Assembly (NCBI GenBank): GCA_021292105.1
Contig: CM037870.1
Span: forward strand, 47,236,508 to 47,300,507
Length of the DNA: 64,000 bases
Direction: 5' to 3'
Origin: Anadara kagoshimensis
Lineage: Eukaryota > Mollusca > Bivalvia > Arcoida > Arcidae
Shown: positions 57,490 to 64,000 of the stretch, piece by piece
Position numbering within the stretch: position 1 is the stretch's first letter
How the letters are laid out: each line of letters starts with the position of its first letter
The notes under the pieces: model-generated
Database searches by the model: none
What the model was told of the DNA's origin: nothing
Seen by the model: the letters and a program-made list of their open reading frames with translations, nothing else
Made by a program: the position numbers and the translations under genes

Positions 57490-58500
57490 ATCATGAATTG
57501 TTACAACGAAACAGGAATTATTATTTTTCGGAATTTCTGATTTTTATTACTAAAAATACTTCCCACATCGACGTGACGCATGGAAATGTGATTAAAATAA
57601 ATTATTATATTTATTAAAGGCGTGCCTGATATGAAATACGATTAATGATTTGAATGAATGATATTACATTAGAATTATCGCTATTTTGGATTACAGAACA
57701 CTAAAGTAAAGCAACTTCCTTATCGATCTTTATTATGTTACTGAATTCCGTAAATAGCCATACTTTGTACCCAGGAATGCATTAGAAATTGTATGACTGA
57801 TGTGCTAGGAAAACAAAATAAATAAATAAAGAAATAAACCCACTCAACAACAGTCCTTATATTTTCATATGCATATCACACGTCATCTTTTCATTTTTGC
57901 ATGATTTGAAAATATCCAGATATGATGTAACTTAATTTCATTAATGCCGCTTTTTAATTTTTTAAGAATATTTTTATGAATTCTTGTTCAGAAAACTAAT
58001 TTTCGTTTAAGCTAATATAAACATATAAAAATAAATTTCTCCTTCACCAACCATTGACAAGCTTAAAGTCCCCAAAAATCAGAATCATACTTATATTTAA
58101 AACTAAAACATTCAGAAAATTTTTTGTTCTTAAGTAGTAGTGCAACAACATTTTCCTAAAATATAAATATTCAGTTTGACATTGTATATTAAACCCTTTT
58201 CTCGTGTTAATTTATTTACGAGATTAACGAGTGAGTTCTTTGCAAGGCCAGACTTATCAACGATAATGCTAAATGTACAGATCCGTCCAGAGTGTTTTGA
58301 GCCTATGCGCATTTGCTATCGCTATTTTGGAAAATTGTGAACAATAGTTTTGAAGAACTATCCCGGACAAAAATTGGGACAAACTTCGAGTTTAATATAC
58401 CCGTTTTTTTGAAAGGCGGGGTAATAACAATAACAATAAAAGTAATTACAAATTAAAAGATATTTTTATATTTCATATCATTTTTTCAAATATACATATA

Positions 58501-58724
58501 TACAGTTCCGACCTGTCGAAAATTTAACACTAAGCTAACGAATAAGCGCAGAATTCGGTCGGTAACTCATCATTCTCGAACTATCTTTAGCCATATCTCC
58601 GCTGCTGTCATCTTTCTCTTGACAGTGTTTTGGCAACTAGCTATAGATATCTTGGCCATTCGGTAGTCAAACTTTGACTCTGTTTCGTGAGCTCTTGCTA
58701 AACTTTCGACAAGCCTTTACTGTA
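58501..58724. mobile_element. MITE family C, copy 4
   Basis: Ends TACAGTTCCGACCTGTCGAA and CTTTCGACAAGCCTTTACTG, with AACACTAAGCTAACGAATAA inside the left end and a matching inverted block at the right. Confidence 0.8.
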
Positions 58725-58741
58725 TATGGAGTGTGTAATCT

Positions 58742-58888
58742 ACTGTACAAACCTGTCGAAAGTTCAAACCTTAGCTAACAAAAAGTAGTCCAAGCTTGGC
58801 TGCCATGTGGTACTAGCAGAGTTAAGCTGTCTGTCATTTCCGCAGTTTGTAAGCTTACTGTTAAACTTTCGACAGGTCTGTTCTGTAA
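58742..58888. mobile_element. MITE family C, shortened copy 5
   Basis: Ends ACTGTACAAACCTGTCGAAA and CTTTCGACAGGTCTGTTCTG enclose only about 100 bases, so the centre is deleted. It lies 17 bases after copy 4. Confidence 0.8.
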
Positions 58889-59513
58889 AGTTGAGTTAAC
58901 AAATCATTAATACAACTTTTTGTAATTTAAACTGTCATAAATATGTGTAAACATTGTTTTTTTTTTGTTTTATTTATTTTTTTTGCAATACAGTATGACT
59001 TTATAAAAATAAAATGACCATTTAGTCTGTAAATTTTGCCTTATAAGTAATCCGAAACTAATATGATTAATAAAACAATGAATAATTAGATATCATGCAC
59101 ACGTGATTAAACAATTAGAATGTACTGAGAACAATGCTTAATGATCTCGACAATAGATACATTCAGATATAACCAGACGACCACGCATTTTTCTTTGTAT
59201 ATAAAATAGAACACGGATTTTTAAAAATTAAGATGAGGGCTAAAGCTGTTAGTTGGATCTCTTCATCGTAAGTGTTTTTTTTATTTTATGTTGAGAACAT
59301 TTATGATCGATGTTATAGGTTTAAAAATGTACATCAGAATTCTTTAAATGACTTCAAGCAAAGCAAAGCATTTTGTCATCACAGTTGCTGTATCTTGAAT
59401 TACGAAAGTAGTAGTGGTGGTTGGTTGAATGTTGTGTTCCGACACATCAGCAATATTTAGCTTTCGTGATGAAATTATTTTATTAGTCTATTAAGACTAT
59501 TGATATTTTACTG

Positions 59514-59747
59514 TTGAATCCTACATATACTACAACTAATTTTACGGATGACTTCAAATTTTCTATAGTCAACTTTCCTTCTTTATGTAACAATAAACTT
59601 GCTTCTCCCGCTTATGGTGTAATGGTCTCACAATTACTGTGTATAAAGGCTATTTTGAACATGGAATATTGTAAATTACATTTTAATAAAGAATTGCTTG
59701 GACAAATTAACAGTGCATATTTATTTACTATTCAGAGACCTAACTAA
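59514..59747 (+). pseudogene. retroelement reverse-transcriptase fragment
   Basis: The frame has SIVNFPSLCNN, then SPAYGVMVSQLL. This resembles the NFPFLDG...PSYGVYISQL motif near the C-terminal end of reverse transcriptases in several invertebrate non-LTR or related retroelements. The catalytic part is missing, so it is a truncated remnant. The family is not certain. Confidence 0.5.
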
Positions 59748-62084
59748 AAATTTTATTTTTGTCAATGCTGCATGTTTTGGTTAACGTCTGTATATAGAAA
59801 AAAAAATCACATTTGTGACAGAAAATATGTATTCCAGCTATCCATTTGGGCCCCAAAATTACAAACGAATGTACCTTTTACCTGCGTGATTGAATCAAAA
59901 CAATTCACACCTGGACGTTCTAAATATAACCAATGAGGTACCTAATAGGAGTATTTATACTTAGCATTTTGATTTTATTGAAAAAGTGGCAAAATTTATG
60001 GTATGCACACACTCATATAGACTGATTTTAAAAAAACCCATATATTTTCCACTTAGGTCTCTCTTCTCTGTGTTGAAATATAATATAAATGTTAACAAAA
60101 AATAAGAAAAATAAAAGAACAATAAAAAGATACAAATAAAAATTTAATCGTAATAAATGCATGTTCAAAATGGTCTTTATGCACAGTAGTTATACGGGAA
60201 ATGTCCCGGCGCGAAGCGTCGGGAATTTCCCGTTTATAGGTAACACGTATGTATTATGACGTCATAGAAAATTGTGGAAAAATTCTATAGACCGTACGTC
60301 CAAATCATTTGACGCCGCGCGTGCACACACTTTCCTCACTTTTCTCAGGCCATTGAAGGGGTCAAATCGACAGGAAGTGAGCTCCATATGGGGGGAAATC
60401 TCGCCCGTCTCGTACATCAGAAATGAAACCAAGAAACGATTATCGTGAAAATAATTCATTGAAACAGTAATAATTTAAATAGGTTGATCGAATACCAAAT
60501 ATTTACGTTTCTTTCGCCATTCTGGCTGATCTCCAAGTGTAGCGTTTCAAGATTCGCGATGACGTGATTTCTTTTGATCGGGTCAAAGTTCAATTCAGAT
60601 CGATAACCACTGTAAGCCAATCAGCGATCGACTTTCCCACGTGCATCAACCATGATCACACAGTATACAATGCGGGAAGATACAAAATTTGCCGATTTCA
60701 AGTTAGATAAATCAATAACCATAGTTACCTGACACAAAACTATTACGAGGTTAGCATAACCACAGTATACGACTTCTACGGTAACTCTTTTTCACATATA
60801 ATTACCTAATTGAATCAAAATTTTGAGTGCATCTGTGACCCTCGCTGAATGCAGTGTAAACAAAAATGGCGTTCGTCAGGACGGGAAAGACGTTTTCACA
60901 AACGATCAATTTTTAAGAAAAATAATAAAATGCGTTTTCAAAAGAATTAATTAACAGTTCGTCCCAATAATCATTTTTATGAAAATACAGATAAAATTTA
61001 TTGAATTTATTCCGAATTTAATGTAAATATTGACAAATCCTCTTGTTTGTTTACATGTGACGTGGATATCATGATCAGCTGATCGGGCTGGACCAGGTGC
61101 TGACTAGAACTGACTTCAACTACAATGACTGCACTCATCAAAAATCTAACTTGGACATAACTGATGAGGAAACTGTACATGTTGTGCAATGAGATGGACC
61201 GCTGTCCCAAAAAGTTGTGATGAAAATAACAATAATAAAACATTAATGTTGAGTTTAGCAGCTGACTGTAGTTGTGATCCACTTGGATAAGGTCTGAATT
61301 GAATCCTTGAAAACCTCCAGGGATGGCGACTGGACTACCGATGCTGGCAGGGGATTCCAATAATTTAGTTCTCGGAATGAATATAAAAATTTTAACTAGG
61401 GTAAAATCAACATTACCTTCTTCAATATCCCAGACTTGGTTCTCGAAAAAAAGTTGGTATAAGTGAATAAATGCCAATTTTCACTCCATCATCCACATAA
61501 GCGACCATTTCAATATAAATCTTAAAGCACCATCTTTGTAGTATATCATCCCAGAATGTTTCATTTCAATTTAGGTGAATAATGAATAATCTTGACTGGG
61601 GTAAAAAAAAAAAAACTCCAACCCACCATCCTTGAATTAACCGTCTCCATATAAGTGAAAAAGCATTTTCAACTCTCCGGGGCTGGGGCTCTTCATGCAG
61701 TGAAACTTAAAGGGGCTGGGCTAAAATTAACATTATTTCGGTACAAGCCTGTCAAGTTTTAATCATATCATTTGTCAATTGCAATGGTCTGTGCTTTAGA
61801 AAATTCTCATCATGGTACTATATGCCTGTGAATGTTGAAGGTGCAAGAGGAGCTTACCCTCATACCACTGTATTAATATCGGGTTGTGGGTTAAAGGTGC
61901 TGCTTAACAGAGTCACAGACAAGCATTCCACTCCAATTAATATAATTCTATAACCAGTCGATAATCTATCCTTTCGGCCAAATGTGGCTTGCAAAATGAG
62001 GAAGCAGTAACTCAAAATTTTGAAGAGTCATGTATAACACAAGTCAGGTGGAATCAAAAACCTTCCACTCTCCAGAGGATGCTA

Positions 62085-62250
62085 TACCGGTGTAGCTAGC
62101 TAACAGAAGGTGCTAACCCTTCCAGAAAACTCTGTCTCATTCCCTGGTGGAAGTTCGCGTGTTTAACCTACTTGTCAGTTTCAACGTTTTTTTACTTTAC
62201 TACCGGATTGTGATTTGGACATGGATAAGTATGTTTGTTTTTCATGGTAT
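62085..62250 (+). repeat. retroposon family B, truncated copy in HINE-like copy 2
   Basis: Orthologous position to 9176-9335. The B insertion therefore predates duplication of the host element. Confidence 0.75.
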
Positions 62251-62576
62251 AACTGCTTCATTAATTGAATGGGGCAATCTTGAACTGTGATATGATACAC
62301 ATCTGTTTTAAGAAACAGGAGTAGTAGTTATTTATGCAATCATAAATCAGTAGATTAAATTATTCACATGGTATGGTAAACGGTGATTTAAGATGAGAAG
62401 ACATTACAACGTGAGAATGTTGTCGTGGTATGGATTAGTATATTCACTATATTGGGTAATTGAATAGCCTTTTGTGTCCCTGGAAAGATCATACCTAAAC
62501 TCAGTTCTGTGTGACAGAACATGATTGAAAGAACTCGGCGGTAGTTAACTATAGTCAGTCCCACTAGTATTTGGTG

Positions 62577-62876
62577 TGGAAGCGCGTGGCCTAGTGGTTA
62601 AGGCGTTGGACTCATGATTCGAAGGTCGTGGGTTCGATCCCTGGAGCGGGCGATGTGTTGTGTCCTTGAGCAAGACACTTAATTTCACGTTGTTCCAGTT
62701 CACTCAGCTGAAAAATAAATGAGTACCAGCAAAATGCTGGGGGTTAACCCTGCGATGGACCGGCGTCCCATTCAGGGGAGAGTCTTGTACTCTCAGTCGC
62801 TTAACGCCACCAAAACCGGGATAAGCTCCGGCCTGATGGGCCTAATGGCTCGGGACAGACTTTAACTTTAACTTTA
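62577..62876 (+). mobile_element. tRNA-derived SINE with conserved central domain, copy 2
   Basis: Complete SINE with tRNA-like head, central TGTCCTTGAGCAAGACACTT and (CTTTAA)n tail. It is flanked by intact target duplications ACTAGTATTTGGTG at 62563-62576 and 62877-62890. Confidence 0.85.
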
Positions 62877-63002
62877 ACTAGTATTTGGTGAGACAAAAGA
62901 ATGTGTGCCATCCCTTTTTTGGGTGTGTGTGTGTGTGTGTGCACAATAACCCGATAATAAATTTGGACATTTCCCGGGATAGGCAATGCCTATTTTCATA
63001 TT

Positions 63003-63372
63003 ATATGCTATGGTAGAGCCTGATCTCACTACGGGAACTTTAAACAACGAAGCATACTGCTTACAAATACATTGTTGACCGTGCAAGGATACTGCAAGCC
63101 CCCCCTAAAGTTTTAAAGCCGTCAACACGATATTGTAGATGAATTATGTCTCTGTATTCAAAATTACCTTGGATATGTTTGACGTCCCAGGGTTCCATGT
63201 TGCTTTTATTTTAATTTGGCTGGCTGGAGAAGAGGTAATTGTCCTTACTGAGCACCCGCCTTATGTCCGTGGTGGAAGTTCACATGTTTAATTAAATGTG
63301 CCAGTTTCAAAGTTTTGACTTTGCTTTGGGATTTGATTTGGACATGGATTCATCATTGATATGTTTGTCTTT
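63003..63372 (+). repeat. retroposon family B, near full-length copy
   Basis: Starts right after the HINE-like element with GCTATGGTAGAGCC and ACTACGGGAACTTTAAACAA. It continues through GATATGTTTGACGTCCCAGG and the common core, to GGACATGGATTCATC near 63350. Confidence 0.7.
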
Positions 63373-64000
63373 AGTATTTCGGAATCAATGTAAAAGATGC
63401 AAAATTGGCCTTCCATTCTTGTATTGGGTCTCTCAACAATCTATACAAGAAGAAATCGCAGATATACTTATACATAATACACTGTTATTATAACGCAAAT
63501 CTTGAAGTCGTCAACGATGCTCTTCAGTCCTATTCAGATAAAGTCAAATCTTGTACCAACCAAATGTGGATTCTAAAAACTTTAAAGAATTAAAAATATC
63601 TTTTTTCTTATGTCTGGTAAAAAGTATAAAGCATTTTTCAATTTTCTATACTTAACACCAATATCTCTAGAACTCAGTCGGAATGTCTTCAACAAGTCAT
63701 TCACTTGCCATTCTTTTACAAAAACCGTTAAGTCATCTAGTGATCATGATGAATAGGGAATCTGGATATTTTGCAAAGCACCATGCGGATTGCAAACAAA
63801 ACGTGTACTGAGGATACAATAAACATAATGTGATAATAGACAGCAGATTTGTTGAGTTTGGTAATATAATTTTCCAACAACAATCGTTATATCAACTGGC
63901 TCAAACTGTAGATTTATTTTCTGATTTGTACATGTTTCGTTATGTATTCATATAAAGCAGACTAGTAGTGTAGAACCTTGGTAAATAAGGGGAGATGAAT

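Larger units (their letters stand above)
55515..59500. other. intergenic region after the CRT-like gene
   Basis: Apart from three MITE C copies and the poly-A run I see no gene. A TATATAAAA box at about 59197 is followed at 59232 by a short ATG frame ending in a GTAAGT-type donor (about 59270). This could be a first coding exon, but nothing downstream supports it. Confidence 0.5.
60193..63002 (-). mobile_element. Helentron/HINE-like non-autonomous element, copy 2
   Basis: Same ends and content as 7292-10816 but without the nested 707-bp MITE. Terminal hairpin at 60195-60233, GT repeat at 62922-62942, other end GGACATTTCCCG at about 62965. A 156-codon minus-strand frame (61007-61477), split in copy 1, has no recognisable domain. 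Differences between copies are mostly point changes and one-base indels. Confidence 0.6.

Overview
The window is eukaryotic nuclear DNA from an invertebrate, most likely a lophotrochozoan and probably a bivalve mollusc. It is AT-rich, has spliced genes with GT-AG introns, tRNA-derived SINEs, many MITE-like foldbacks and microsatellites. It also carries a CRT-like transporter and a secretin-type receptor with a somatomedin-B-like ectodomain. The species cannot be named from the sequence alone.

Host genes. (1) An N-terminal NOP2 (nucleolar rRNA m5C methyltransferase) gene lies on the minus strand. Its start codon is near 11238, its exons run down to 2087, and the catalytic half is beyond the left edge. 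Its last visible intron starts with a U12-type AT-AC donor. (2) A two-exon seven-transmembrane receptor is at 13217-17112 (+). (3) A cationic amino acid transporter (SLC7/CAT) is on the minus strand, 37903 down to 30978, in three visible exons. (4) A tRNA-Gln(CTG) gene is at 49241-49311 (-). (5) A CRT-like drug/metabolite-superfamily transporter is at 51536-55514 (+), four exons.

The most notable object is a complete 6.9-kb Polinton/Maverick-like element at 19423-26304. It has a perfect 6-bp target duplication (CAATAC), AG...CT termini and inverted repeats of about 495 bp. It encodes a chromodomain integrase (broken by several one-base frameshifts) and a zinc-finger/poly-Q packaging-type ATPase. 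It also encodes a BIR-like protein, a tandem PC4-like protein and three small unknown proteins. I see no DNA polymerase B, capsid protein or protease. Each inverted repeat contains a TATA box, a conserved 25-codon micro-ORF, a start codon and splice-donor motifs. The two TIRs therefore appear to be matching promoter/leader cassettes driving two convergent gene sets.

Other mobile DNA. Two copies (7292-10816 inside NOP2 intron 1, and 60193-63002) of a Helentron/HINE-like element share a SINE with the same target duplication. A TA-flanked MITE later entered that duplication in the first copy only, so the second copy is the empty site. A short 5'-truncated retroposon family occurs about 14 times. 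Further elements are a hAT MITE with an 8-bp duplication, a dead mariner, reverse-transcriptase fragments, a 24-bp-TIR MITE family in five copies, several hairpin foldbacks, and minisatellites in and beside the CAT gene. The long gaps 37904-49230 and 55515-64000 contain only repeats that I can recognise.
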